Assembly: GCA_029256645.1 (NCBI GenBank) | Contig: JAQSXM010000016.1 | Location: 1 to 17,042 of the forward strand | Direction: 5' to 3' | DNA: 17,042 nt | From: Sporomusa sp. | GTDB lineage: Bacteria > Bacillota_C > Negativicutes > Sporomusales > Sporomusaceae | Shown: in pieces, positions 1 to 7,415 of the stretch | Numbering within the stretch: position 1 is the stretch's first letter | How the letters are laid out: every line of letters starts with the position of its first letter | Notes under the pieces: generated by a model | The model's input: the letters and a program-made list of their open reading frames with translations, nothing else | Databases searched by the model: none | What the model was told of the DNA's origin: nothing | Translations under genes and position numbers: made by a program

Positions 1-42
1 GGCTGAAGTAAGCAAGGCTATATATTTTCAGGAGGTGCTCTT

Positions 43-1119
43 ATGGCCGAAGTTTCACTGAAAGGTGAACAAAGAGTATTTATGACAGGCAACGAGGTGT
101 GTGCCTGGGCTGCAGTAGCGGCTAAAGCCGATATTATGTATGGTTACCCGATCACACCACAAAATGAGATTATGCATTATTGGACAAGGCTTGCTCCTAA
201 GTACGGCAAACGCTTCTTGCAGACTGAAGATGAGATCTCTGCCGGTTTTACCACTCTCGGTGGCGTAATTTCGGGCAGAAAGGCCTTCACTGCGACAGCA
301 GGACCTGGCAACGTTTTAATGCAGGAATCCGCTGGCATGGCCGAAATGATGCGACTGCCAATCGTGTATATTATCCAGCAACGGGGCGGTCCCTCGACTG
401 CCACTGTTATCTATGCTCAGCAAGAAACAACATTGACCACTTTCGGCGGCAACGGGGAAGGTCATCGTATTGTTTACTCTACTGCGACCCATCAAGAATT
501 ATTTGATTATACGATTAAATCTTTTAATGCTGCCTGGACTTACCGTTTCCCGGCGTTTGTGCTAGGCGATGGTTATCAAGCTAAAATGCGCGAACCGCTT
601 ACTATCTATGATCCTGAAGAAAAAGGAATGAATCTGGTTAAACCAACACCTATCCTTGGGGATACTGAAAAACCAGACCGCCCAATTAAGCATATCCGTA
701 ATACCTACAATACAGAAGATGAATTATATGAAGTAGTTATGAATCATCAACGTGACTGGGAGAAGATGGCAGGGGAGATTGTGGAATGGGATGCTAAAGG
801 CTGCGAAGATGCCGATGTGATTTTCCTTACTCATGGTATTGTATCCCGTGCTGCTCTGACCGCCTACAACCAGCTGCGTGCCGAAGGTAAGAAAGTAGGT
901 TATTTCCGTCCAATCACGCTTCGCCCCTTCCCTGGCAAACAGCTTAAAGACGCTATCAAAGGCGCAAAGAAGTTGCTTGTGGCTGAATCGGCCTATGGTC
1001 AACTTCTAAAACTTGTTCAACATGAAATTTTCGGCAGTACTATCGAAATTGCACCTATGCTTCGCCCTGGTGTTGGTATTACTACCGAAGAAATTATTGA
1101 AGAGTATAATAAACTGTAA
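43..1119 (+). CDS. korA: 2-oxoacid:ferredoxin oxidoreductase, alpha subunit (KorA/VorB-like)
   Basis: This is the pyrimidine-binding (alpha) subunit of a thiamine-diphosphate 2-oxoacid:ferredoxin oxidoreductase, which interconverts a 2-oxoacid plus CoA with acyl-CoA, CO2 and reduced ferredoxin in the cytoplasm. The 358-residue protein has the family's YPITP motif at residues 35-39, the conserved acidic stretch TEDEIS at 61-66 and the TATAGPG loop at 84-89. A C-terminal transketolase-like domain II runs from about residue 255. It has no fused gamma domain, which fits the four separate subunits encoded here. The start is set by AGGAGG at 30-35, seven nt before the ATG. It opens a tightly spaced operon with beta, gamma and delta downstream. 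Substrate (2-oxoglutarate, branched-chain 2-oxoacid or other) cannot be decided from sequence, so the kor symbol is a family label. Confidence 0.9.
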   Translation: MAEVSLKGEQRVFMTGNEVCAWAAVAAKADIMYGYPITPQNEIMHYWTRLAPKYGKRFLQTEDEISAGFTTLGGVISGRKAFTATAGPGNVLMQESAGMAEMMRLPIVYIIQQRGGPSTATVIYAQQETTLTTFGGNGEGHRIVYSTATHQELFDYTIKSFNAAWTYRFPAFVLGDGYQAKMREPLTIYDPEEKGMNLVKPTPILGDTEKPDRPIKHIRNTYNTEDELYEVVMNHQRDWEKMAGEIVEWDAKGCEDADVIFLTHGIVSRAALTAYNQLRAEGKKVGYFRPITLRPFPGKQLKDAIKGAKKLLVAESAYGQLLKLVQHEIFGSTIEIAPMLRPGVGITTEEIIEEYNKL

Positions 1120-1139
1120 AAACAGGAAGGAGGACTAAC

Positions 1140-1910
1140 ATGCAAGACCTTAAACAAAACAGCGTTCTACAACCGGCTATGCCTACTAGCTGGGATCAAG
1201 ATACCAAGGCGCATAAGTTCTGTCCGGGCTGTGGCCATGGTATTATCCTGAAATGTCTTGGTGAGGCTATCGACGAGCTGGGTATTAAAGATAAAATGGT
1301 TTTTGGCTGCGATATTGGCTGTTCGCTTTTGGCGTGGGATTTCTTCAATGTTGATACTGTACAAACTCATCATGGGCGTACTACCCCGGTAATAACCGGT
1401 ATGAAACGTGCCAATACCGACATTATTGGCGTTGCCTATATGGGTGACGGTGGTGGCTACGCGATTGGTTCCCAGCATCTTTTCAATGCTGCTGTCCGTG
1501 GCGAAAAAATTACTATTTTCTTGTGCAATAACTGTAATTATGGCATGACGGGCGGACAATTGGCTCCGACCACACGGCCAGGCATGAAGACAGAAACGAC
1601 TCCCTATGGACGCGATGTAGAACAGGCAGGCTATCCTACTAAAGGGCCTGAAATGGTTGCTGCTGTGGCTCCTGAGGGGGCCTACGTTGCCCGTGGTACA
1701 GTTGCTAATCCCCGTCAGCTAAAAGGTTTCATTAAAAAGGCACTGCAAAACCAAATAGACGGTAATGGTATATCTTTCGTGGAATGCCTGGCTGGCTGCC
1801 CGACCAACTGGCGTACCAATGCCAAACAAACATGGGAGTTTATTGAAAAAGATATGGCTCAATACTTTAAAGTCGGCGAGCTGCGCACGCCGCAAGCGAA
1901 GGAGGGCTAA
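1140..1910 (+). CDS. korB: 2-oxoacid:ferredoxin oxidoreductase, beta subunit (TPP-binding)
   Basis: This is the thiamine-diphosphate and proximal [4Fe-4S] binding subunit, partner of the alpha chain 20 nt upstream. The 256 residues contain CPGCGHG (C28, C31), a third candidate cluster cysteine at C57 and a fourth at C220 in LAGCPTNW. That spacing resembles the proximal cluster of pyruvate:ferredoxin oxidoreductase. The TPP motif starts with GDG at 102-104 and continues to the Asn-rich stretch near 130-133. An AAGGAGG at 1127-1133 sets the start. The 3' end of this gene carries the ribosome-binding site of the next gene. Electrons from 2-oxoacid oxidation leave through this subunit to the ferredoxin-like delta subunit and then to free ferredoxin. 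Substrate specificity is not readable. Confidence 0.9.
   Translation: MQDLKQNSVLQPAMPTSWDQDTKAHKFCPGCGHGIILKCLGEAIDELGIKDKMVFGCDIGCSLLAWDFFNVDTVQTHHGRTTPVITGMKRANTDIIGVAYMGDGGGYAIGSQHLFNAAVRGEKITIFLCNNCNYGMTGGQLAPTTRPGMKTETTPYGRDVEQAGYPTKGPEMVAAVAPEGAYVARGTVANPRQLKGFIKKALQNQIDGNGISFVECLAGCPTNWRTNAKQTWEFIEKDMAQYFKVGELRTPQAKEG
1899..1906 (+). promoter_or_regulatory. Ribosome-binding site that decides the korC start
   Basis: A strong Shine-Dalgarno stretch, AAGGAGGG, lies inside the last codons of korB and 8 nt before the ATG at 1915. It argues against the upstream in-frame ATG at 1765 and implies that gamma is translated in step with beta. Confidence 0.75.
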
Positions 1911-1914
1911 ACCA

Positions 1915-2631
1915 ATGGCAAAAGTCGTTAAAATAGCTATAGCCGGTGAAGGCGGTCAGGGGGTTCAGTCAATTGCTGAAATTCTGGCCGAAGCCGCTAA
2001 TGAAGAAGGTAAAAATGCACTATACATCCCGAACTTCGGTGTAGAGCAGCGCGGTGGTGTGTCGATTGCTTTTGTCCAGGTTAGCGATGGTGCCATTGGC
2101 GCTCCAAAATTTCAGAAAGCCGACATTCTTATCCCGGTAAGTCCGCGAGCTGTTGACCGGACTAAAATGTATGCTGGTAAAGATACTGTGTATATATATG
2201 ACAACTCGCTGATCCAGGAAGGCGAAGTAAAAGACAACATTATTGGACTGCAGTATTTTGATGTGACCCCGCCTTGTCCGACTGCAGACCATCCTAACGC
2301 TGATCTGCCACAGGATTTGATTGCAGGAGAACCTAAGACCTGTTCGTTCACTAAGCCAGGGCCAGGAGTAGACCCTGCTAATATTCCTGAGGTTAAAAAA
2401 ATTGTGGCCATCCCCGCTAATGACATTGCAAAAAATGAGCTGCACCCGCGTGTATTTAACATCATTATTTTAGGTGCAGTCATTGCAGCAACTGAGGTTC
2501 TGCCAATGGACAGCATCAAAAAAGCGCTAGAGACTAAGCTGGGCGATAAGTTTAAAGCAAATCCCGCACTAAGAGATATGAACTTCAAAGCTCTCGAACG
2601 CGGCTATCAACTCATTAAGAGCGCAATGTAA
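1915..2631 (+). CDS. korC: 2-oxoacid:ferredoxin oxidoreductase, gamma subunit
   Basis: This is the gamma (CoA-site) subunit, with the family's N-terminal GEGGQGV motif at residues 11-17 and the FGVEQRGGVS segment at 41-50. I chose the ATG at 1915 because AAGGAGGG (1899-1906) lies 8 nt upstream and the family begins just before GxGGQG. A longer reading from 1765 would overlap korB by about 145 nt and add a sequence unlike the family. At 238 residues it is longer than the usual 180-200. The excess sits at about residues 113-158, a proline-rich stretch with two cysteines (C121, C143) between the nucleotide-binding-like half and the conserved IPANDIAKNE region. The function of that insertion is unknown. 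The gene lies between beta and delta in the same operon. Confidence 0.88.
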   Translation: MAKVVKIAIAGEGGQGVQSIAEILAEAANEEGKNALYIPNFGVEQRGGVSIAFVQVSDGAIGAPKFQKADILIPVSPRAVDRTKMYAGKDTVYIYDNSLIQEGEVKDNIIGLQYFDVTPPCPTADHPNADLPQDLIAGEPKTCSFTKPGPGVDPANIPEVKKIVAIPANDIAKNELHPRVFNIIILGAVIAATEVLPMDSIKKALETKLGDKFKANPALRDMNFKALERGYQLIKSAM

Positions 2632-2643
2632 GGAGGGGCAGAA

Positions 2644-2892
2644 ATGGCTAAAATTAACTGGGAATCTGAAAAATATGATGGCGAAAAGGGCTTCTGGGCT
2701 GTTTTTCCTAACCTGTGCAAAGGCTGTGGCTTATGCATAGAGAAATGTCCGGTAAAATGTATTACCTGGTCGGAGGATCTGGGGGTGTATGGCACACCGC
2801 GTGTTGAAGCAGACATGGAAAAATGTATTGTGTGCGGCATTTGTCAGATGATTTGTCCGGATTGTGCCCTCCGCGTTGAAAAAAATAAGTAA
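2644..2892 (+). CDS. korD: 2-oxoacid:ferredoxin oxidoreductase, delta subunit (2x[4Fe-4S] ferredoxin)
   Basis: This small 82-residue electron-transfer subunit has two classical [4Fe-4S] motifs: C25-x2-C28-x2-C31-x3-C35 followed by Pro, and C61-x2-C64-x2-C67-x3-C71 followed by Pro. Two further cysteines (C39, C74) lie just after each motif. It passes electrons from the catalytic alpha/beta unit to soluble ferredoxin. The ATG is 12 nt after korC. The AGGAGGGG ribosome-binding site overlaps the korC stop, so translation is probably coupled. It closes the oxidoreductase operon; the next gene has its own candidate promoter. Confidence 0.9.
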   Translation: MAKINWESEKYDGEKGFWAVFPNLCKGCGLCIEKCPVKCITWSEDLGVYGTPRVEADMEKCIVCGICQMICPDCALRVEKNK

Positions 2893-2922
2893 AAGACTAC
2901 CAATATTGTAGACTGTTGCCGG

Positions 2923-2928
2923 TATAAT
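2923..2928 (+). promoter_or_regulatory. Candidate -10 element upstream of the polyprenyl synthase gene
   Basis: A perfect TATAAT lies in the 79-nt gap between korD and the prenyl synthase. I see no convincing -35 box at 16-18 nt, so this is a candidate only. If used, transcription would start near 2935 and give a leader of about 37 nt. Confidence 0.4.
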
Positions 2929-2971
2929 GGTGTATTATAGAAACAGATTTTGTCTTGTAGGTGATTATTGA

Positions 2972-3946
2972 GTGAGCAAATTTCCGAACAACATATTCGA
3001 AATAGTTCAAGATGATCTAGTAGCTGTCGAAAAAGAACTGTATTCTATAATACAATCGCCGGTAGATTTGGTTAATGATATTAGCGTACACCTGGTACAG
3101 GCGGGCGGTAAGCGTTTACGGCCCGCGCTGTATCTGTTATGTGCCCGGGGCGCTACCCCTAATCACGCTGAACTTTTACCGATGGCAGTTGCCATTGAAC
3201 TTATCCATATGGCTACACTGGTACATGATGATGTGATCGACAATGCAGCTACCCGGCGCGGCCGGCCAACAGCTAACGCCCGCTGGGGCAATCATAGTTC
3301 AGTATTAACTGGTGATTACTTGTTTGCCAAAGCATTTTCTGCAGTTACAATCGGTGCTGAAAAAAATATGCTGAAAATTTTAACTGATGTGATTTGTACG
3401 ATGTGTGAAGGCGAAATTGTTCAATTGAAAGAATCCTTTAATCCAGATCAGGATGAAGCCGATTATCGTCTGAGGGTGGCGCAAAAGACCGCTGAGTTTA
3501 TTGCTGCAAGCTGTGAACTGGGTGCTTTGTCCGGTCATATGGAACCAGCAGAAGTGGCTCAGGTCCGGGAGTTTGGTTACGCAATCGGTATGGCTTTTCA
3601 AATTACTGACGATATTTTGGATTTCACAGCCTCAGCCGAACAAATTGGTAAACCGGTAGGGAACGATTTACGGCAGGGAATAGTTACCTTGCCGGTCATT
3701 TATGCTTTGAGAAATAGTCCTTATCATGATGAACTTAGAAGTATTGTTATTAAACAGGCTATGTCTGACAGCGATGTAAAACGTGGATTGGAGATAGTCC
3801 ATGCAACTGATGCGATAGAATATAGTTATGCGCAGGTTCATAAATATTTGCAACATGCCAGGAATAGTTTGCCAGTAACGCTTAATGCTCCTGTAAGAGA
3901 ATCCTTACTGGCGGTAGCTGATTTCGTAGGTTTGCGCAAATACTAG
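2972..3946 (+). CDS. Trans-polyprenyl diphosphate synthase (long-chain)
   Basis: This 324-residue isoprenoid chain-elongation enzyme adds isopentenyl diphosphate units to an allylic primer to make the side chain of a quinone. The first aspartate-rich motif is D86-D87-V-I-D90, preceded by LVH. The second is D213-D214-I-L-D217. The GGKRLRP substrate-binding motif is at 45-51. The residues four and five positions before the first motif are small (T82, A81), which in this family generally allows long products (roughly C35-C40). The GTG start is supported by a TAGGTGA-type ribosome-binding site just upstream. In this window it most plausibly feeds the UbiA-family prenyltransferase further downstream. 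It resembles heptaprenyl/octaprenyl synthases (HepT/IspB), but exact chain length cannot be read. Confidence 0.9.
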   Translation: MSKFPNNIFEIVQDDLVAVEKELYSIIQSPVDLVNDISVHLVQAGGKRLRPALYLLCARGATPNHAELLPMAVAIELIHMATLVHDDVIDNAATRRGRPTANARWGNHSSVLTGDYLFAKAFSAVTIGAEKNMLKILTDVICTMCEGEIVQLKESFNPDQDEADYRLRVAQKTAEFIAASCELGALSGHMEPAEVAQVREFGYAIGMAFQITDDILDFTASAEQIGKPVGNDLRQGIVTLPVIYALRNSPYHDELRSIVIKQAMSDSDVKRGLEIVHATDAIEYSYAQVHKYLQHARNSLPVTLNAPVRESLLAVADFVGLRKY

Positions 3947-3965
3947 CCTTACCTCTGGAGGTGCT

Positions 3966-4751
3966 ATGTTTAAACCGGTTAAAACTAAAAAAGTTTATGA
4001 AGAGATTATTGGCCAAATAAAGAAACTTATTATTGACGGCAAACTACATCCTGGTGATAAGCTGCTTTCTGAGCGGGAATTAGCAGACACTTTAAATGTT
4101 AGCCGTGCATCGGTGCGTGAAGCGTTTAGTGCCCTTGAGATTATGGGAATTATCACCATTCGCCCGGGCGAAGGTAGTTTTGTCAGACAAGTTTCTTATG
4201 AAGGAATGATGGAACCGTTATCCTTTCTTCTGCAGATTGAGATTGATGATATTGTGCAGTTGCTGGAAGTGCGTAAGATCTTAGAGATTGAAGCAGCTGC
4301 ACTCGCAGCAACGCGGTCGAGTCCCGATGATCTGGAGAATATAAAACACGCTCTTGTCAGCATGCTTGAGGAGGTAAACTCTGGCGGTATTGGGGAAATT
4401 GGTGATGCAAATTTTCACTTTTCTATTGCAAAAGCTGCCAATAATCCAATATTGATCAGATTAATGAATGCCATTTCAGACTTGCTGACAAATACGTTTC
4501 GAACATCACGTCAAAAACTATTCTTAATTGATAATATGCCAACATTGTTACATCAATCGCATTATGAAATATACGAAGCGATAGCGGCCCGTAATCCGCG
4601 CTTAGCTAAACGGAAGATGCAGGAACATCTTAATCTGGTCGAAGATGTGCTTATTAAGATTAAAACAGGTAAAATTCATACATTTAATAAACGAAAAGGC
4701 AGCAAAGAAATACTGCAAATTCCTAACGAAGATTACGGCTTTCCTTCGTAA
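3966..4751 (+). CDS. GntR-family transcriptional regulator, FadR/FCD subfamily
   Basis: This 261-residue DNA-binding regulator has an N-terminal winged helix-turn-helix at about residues 5-75, with the family signature LLSERELADTLNVSRASVREA around residues 33-53. A C-terminal all-helical FCD ligand domain runs from about 95 to 230. The metal/ligand set typical of FCD proteins can be seen: D147, H151, H199 and H221. Such proteins usually sense a small carboxylic acid and repress or activate nearby genes. It follows the prenyl synthase by 19 nt with a GGAGG ribosome-binding site, so the two are probably co-transcribed. Its target and ligand are unknown. Candidates by position are the 2-oxoacid oxidoreductase operon, itself, or the downstream tat/ubi genes. 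Confidence 0.88.
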   Translation: MFKPVKTKKVYEEIIGQIKKLIIDGKLHPGDKLLSERELADTLNVSRASVREAFSALEIMGIITIRPGEGSFVRQVSYEGMMEPLSFLLQIEIDDIVQLLEVRKILEIEAAALAATRSSPDDLENIKHALVSMLEEVNSGGIGEIGDANFHFSIAKAANNPILIRLMNAISDLLTNTFRTSRQKLFLIDNMPTLLHQSHYEIYEAIAARNPRLAKRKMQEHLNLVEDVLIKIKTGKIHTFNKRKGSKEILQIPNEDYGFPS

Positions 4752-4807
4752 TGTGTCATAACAGGGCATAACGGGGGCAGCCGTATTTTGCTATACATTT
4801 TACCGGA

Positions 4808-4836
4808 TTGTATTTTGGTGGACTGACAGGTATAAT
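4808..4836 (+). promoter_or_regulatory. Candidate sigma-70-type promoter of the tatAC-ubiDA unit
   Basis: TTGTAT at 4808-4813 and a perfect TATAAT at 4831-4836 are separated by 17 nt, within the 120-nt gap before tatA. Transcription would start near 4843, about 30 nt before the tatA ATG. The -35 matches consensus only in its first three bases. Confidence 0.5.
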
Positions 4837-4856
4837 ATAGCTGTGTAAATATGCAA

Positions 4857-4862
4857 AAGGAG
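4857..4862 (+). promoter_or_regulatory. Ribosome-binding site that decides the tatA start
   Basis: AAGGAG lies 9 nt before the ATG at 4872. The upstream in-frame ATG at 4851 would place this motif inside the coding region and has no good site of its own. Confidence 0.65.
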
Positions 4863-4871
4863 ATGGTATTG

Positions 4872-5081
4872 ATGTTTAGCTTCAGTATGCCGGAATTGGT
4901 GTTAATATTGGTTATTGCACTCGTCGTTTTCGGTCCTGGTAAACTACCGGAGGTTGGTAAGGCGATTGGTAAAGGAATACAGGAATTTCGCCGGGCCAGC
5001 ACCGATATTGTAAACCCTAAGGATGAACCGTCAAAAGTTGAGGCCACACCCGATAACAAGCAGTCTGACGAGAAAAAGTGA
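4872..5081 (+). CDS. tatA: Twin-arginine translocase subunit TatA
   Basis: This is the pore-forming subunit of the Tat pathway, which exports folded, often cofactor-bearing proteins across the cytoplasmic membrane. The 69-residue product has the family layout: a short N-terminus with P7-E8, one transmembrane helix at about residues 8-20, the F20-G21-P-G hinge, an amphipathic helix ([16 protein letters not shown]) and a polar acidic tail. I chose the ATG at 4872 on its ribosome-binding site; the alternative at 4851 adds seven residues. It lies directly before tatC, giving a minimal TatA-TatC pair with no separate TatB in the window. The system could export periplasmic redox enzymes, but no Tat substrate is encoded here. 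Confidence 0.9.
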   Translation: MFSFSMPELVLILVIALVVFGPGKLPEVGKAIGKGIQEFRRASTDIVNPKDEPSKVEATPDNKQSDEKK

Positions 5082-5090
5082 GGGTGTTGA

Positions 5091-5921
5091 ATGCCAGAGA
5101 ACACGCAAGATGAGAACAATAAGTCAGCAGTGCAGGAAATAAATGAAAATACTACTGTAATATATAGCGACAAAGTCGTTAGAGATGAGCAAGACAACGA
5201 AACAGAAGCTGTTGCACCGGAGCAGCCTTCAAGTGGGATGTCGCTGATCGGTCATCTCGAGGAGCTTCGCCGCAGGATAATTGTAATGTTTGCTGCTATT
5301 GCTGTTGGTAGCTTTATTTGCTACTTTTATGCTGCCGAAATTACAGGACTGATTACTGCACCGGCAGGAAAACTATATTATATGAATCCATCTGAGGCTT
5401 TTTTTACTTATCTGAAGGTTTCTTTTTTTGCTGGATTTTTATTAGCACTTCCGATCGTTATGTATCAATTATGGGCATTCATTATGCCTGCAATGACCAA
5501 CAACGAGCGAACGGCAGGGGTCTTTCTGGTGCCTGCCTCAATTATTCTGTTTGTTGTTGGACTGGTTTTTTCTTACTATCTGGTTTTACCGGCAGGGATC
5601 AAATTCTTTATGGGCTTTGCTAATGAGAATCTTCAGCCGATGTTTTCCATCAGTCAGTATCTATCTTTTGTTATCTCTTTTTTATTGCCTTTTGGATTTA
5701 TTTTTGAATTACCATTATTTATTTTGGTTATGGCCAGGGTAGGTATAATCAGTTCGTCGTTTTTGTCTGCAAAGCGAAAAATAGTTTTTGTTATGTCTTT
5801 TGTAATTGGGGCGGTAATTTCACCCACACCTGATGTTTTCTCTCAGACCATGGTGGCTGTTCCGATGATTTTGCTATATGAGATAAGCCTCTTGATTGTT
5901 AAATACATACTGCGTAAATAG
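5091..5921 (+). CDS. tatC: Twin-arginine translocase subunit TatC
   Basis: TatC is the polytopic receptor that recognises twin-arginine signal peptides. The 276-residue protein has the hallmark N-terminal cytoplasmic motif HLEELRRR at 55-62. Hydrophobic segments lie at about 63-82, 108-130, 143-165, 190-213, 232-247 and 254-272, consistent with six helices. A conserved Glu (E206) lies in the FELPLF stretch. The N-terminus carries an unusual acidic, polar tail of roughly 50 residues before the conserved core. The in-frame ATG at 5238 would remove it but has no visible ribosome-binding site, so I keep the start at 5091, nine nt after tatA. The pair is probably translated together. Confidence 0.92.
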   Translation: MPENTQDENNKSAVQEINENTTVIYSDKVVRDEQDNETEAVAPEQPSSGMSLIGHLEELRRRIIVMFAAIAVGSFICYFYAAEITGLITAPAGKLYYMNPSEAFFTYLKVSFFAGFLLALPIVMYQLWAFIMPAMTNNERTAGVFLVPASIILFVVGLVFSYYLVLPAGIKFFMGFANENLQPMFSISQYLSFVISFLLPFGFIFELPLFILVMARVGIISSSFLSAKRKIVFVMSFVIGAVISPTPDVFSQTMVAVPMILLYEISLLIVKYILRK

Positions 5922-5954
5922 TGGAGTTTTTTCTTGGAAAGGAGCAGTTAAATT

Positions 5955-7415
5955 TTGGCCTATAACGACCTGCGGGAATTTATTGCGGCATTAGAGTCGC
6001 GGGGATGGCTTAAGCGGATCAGCCAGCCTGTCGACTGTGAACTTGAGATTACTGAGATTACCGACCGGGTTTCAAAAATGCAAGGAGCGAAAAACGTTGC
6101 CTTGCTTTTTGAAAATGTTAAGGGATATGATATACCCGTACTGATGAATGCTTTCGGCAGCATGGAGCGCATGGCCTTAGCGCTTGGTGTTGATAACATT
6201 GATGATATTGCCCATGAAATCCGGCAAATTCTGAAGTTGCCATATATCTCACTGCAGAATAAGCTGGATTTGGTTAAACTCATTCCATCGGCCAAGCGAG
6301 CGATTAATTTCCCTAAATATGTAAAAAACGCTCCCTGCAAAGAAGTAATTATTAAGGACAAGCCTTCTCTTGATAAGTTCCCGATCTTAAAATGCTGGCC
6401 AGGCGATGCCGGGCGGTTTATCACCCTGCCATTGGTGTTTACCAAGAATCCGCTTAATGGCAAGCGTAATGTTGGTATGTATCGATTACAGGTGTTTGAT
6501 AATCAAACTACCGGTATGCACTGGCACATCCACAAAAACGGGGCTGAAAACTACCGGGCCCACCAAGAGCTGGGCAAAGATAAAATTGAAGTCGCTGTTG
6601 CCATTGGTGGTGATCCTGCAATAACTTATTCAGCAACTGCCCCGTTGCCTCGCGACATTGATGAAATGGTGTTCGCTGGCTTTTTGCGAAAGAAATCGGT
6701 TGAAATGGTTAAATGTGAAACCGTAGATGTTGAAGTACCGGCAGGCTCAGAGATTGTGCTTGAGGGCTATGTGAAAATGGATGAAATCAGGATAGAAGGC
6801 CCCTTTGGTGATCACACTGGTTATTACTCGTTAGCTGATAACTACCCTGTTTTCCATATAACCTGCATTACCCATCGTAAAAATCCTATTTATCCTGCGA
6901 CAATTGTCGGTAAACCGCCAATGGAAGATTGCTTTTTGGCTAAAGCCACTGAACGTATTTTTTTGCCTGTATTGCAGACCCAGCTACCCGAGATTGTGGA
7001 TATAAACCTGCCTCTTGAAGGTGTATTTCATAACTGTGCGGTGGTATCAATAAAAAAAAGCTATCCACAACAGGCTAAAAAAGTGATGCATGCGATCTGG
7101 GGCATGGGGCAAATGATGTTTACCAAGATGATTATTGTTGTGGATTCGCATGTTAATGTCCAGGATATGAATGAGGTTTGGTGGCGGGTATTTAATAACA
7201 TTGATGCCAGGCGTGATATAACTATGGTGGATGGCCCGCTTGATGTACTTGATCATTCTTCTCCTATGCCGAATTGGGGAACCAAGGTTGGTATTGACGC
7301 GACAAAGTCGTGGCGGGAAGAAGGTCAAACCCGTGAGTGGCCGGACGAGATCATTATGTCGGACGATATAAAACAAATGGTTGATACCAAATGGAAGGAA
7401 TTAGGTCTTGAGTAA
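5955..7415 (+). CDS. ubiD: UbiD-family prenylated-FMN-dependent decarboxylase
   Basis: This 486-residue member of the UbiD family non-oxidatively decarboxylates an aromatic or unsaturated acid using prenylated FMN. Conserved blocks include the cofactor-binding region around GMYRLQV (R177), the MHWHIHKNGAENY stretch at 188-200 and the near-invariant EGPFGDHTGYYS at 281-292 containing catalytic-site Glu281. The start is a TTG at 5955, supported by AAAGGAG about 10 nt upstream. No closer ATG fits the conserved N-terminus LREFIAALE. It overlaps the UbiA-family gene by 8 nt, and this pairing points to a prenylated quinone pathway (menaquinone via the futalosine route, or a ubiquinone-like step). 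UbiX, the usual flavin prenyltransferase partner, is not in the window. The exact substrate cannot be assigned. Confidence 0.88.
   Translation: MAYNDLREFIAALESRGWLKRISQPVDCELEITEITDRVSKMQGAKNVALLFENVKGYDIPVLMNAFGSMERMALALGVDNIDDIAHEIRQILKLPYISLQNKLDLVKLIPSAKRAINFPKYVKNAPCKEVIIKDKPSLDKFPILKCWPGDAGRFITLPLVFTKNPLNGKRNVGMYRLQVFDNQTTGMHWHIHKNGAENYRAHQELGKDKIEVAVAIGGDPAITYSATAPLPRDIDEMVFAGFLRKKSVEMVKCETVDVEVPAGSEIVLEGYVKMDEIRIEGPFGDHTGYYSLADNYPVFHITCITHRKNPIYPATIVGKPPMEDCFLAKATERIFLPVLQTQLPEIVDINLPLEGVFHNCAVVSIKKSYPQQAKKVMHAIWGMGQMMFTKMIIVVDSHVNVQDMNEVWWRVFNNIDARRDITMVDGPLDVLDHSSPMPNWGTKVGIDATKSWREEGQTREWPDEIIMSDDIKQMVDTKWKELGLE

Noticed and set aside
1..42. Possible tail of an upstream gene (CTG AAG TAA at 3-11)
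   Set aside because: Only three codons are visible, so neither frame nor family can be supported. The stretch is otherwise the leader and ribosome-binding site of korA.
1765..1914. 50-residue N-terminal extension of the gamma subunit
   Set aside because: It lies inside korB in another frame, does not resemble the family, and a strong ribosome-binding site marks the ATG at 1915.
2112..2588. Long open frame on the - strand inside the gamma gene
   Set aside because: It is antisense to a clearly conserved gene, has no ribosome-binding site and no family resemblance. The same applies to the other - strand frames, such as those at 12118-12780 and 15988-16704.
4732..4752. Six-bp inverted repeat (ATTACG/CGTAAT) across the GntR stop codon
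   Set aside because: The stem is short with a 9-nt loop and no T-run follows, so it does not support a terminator.
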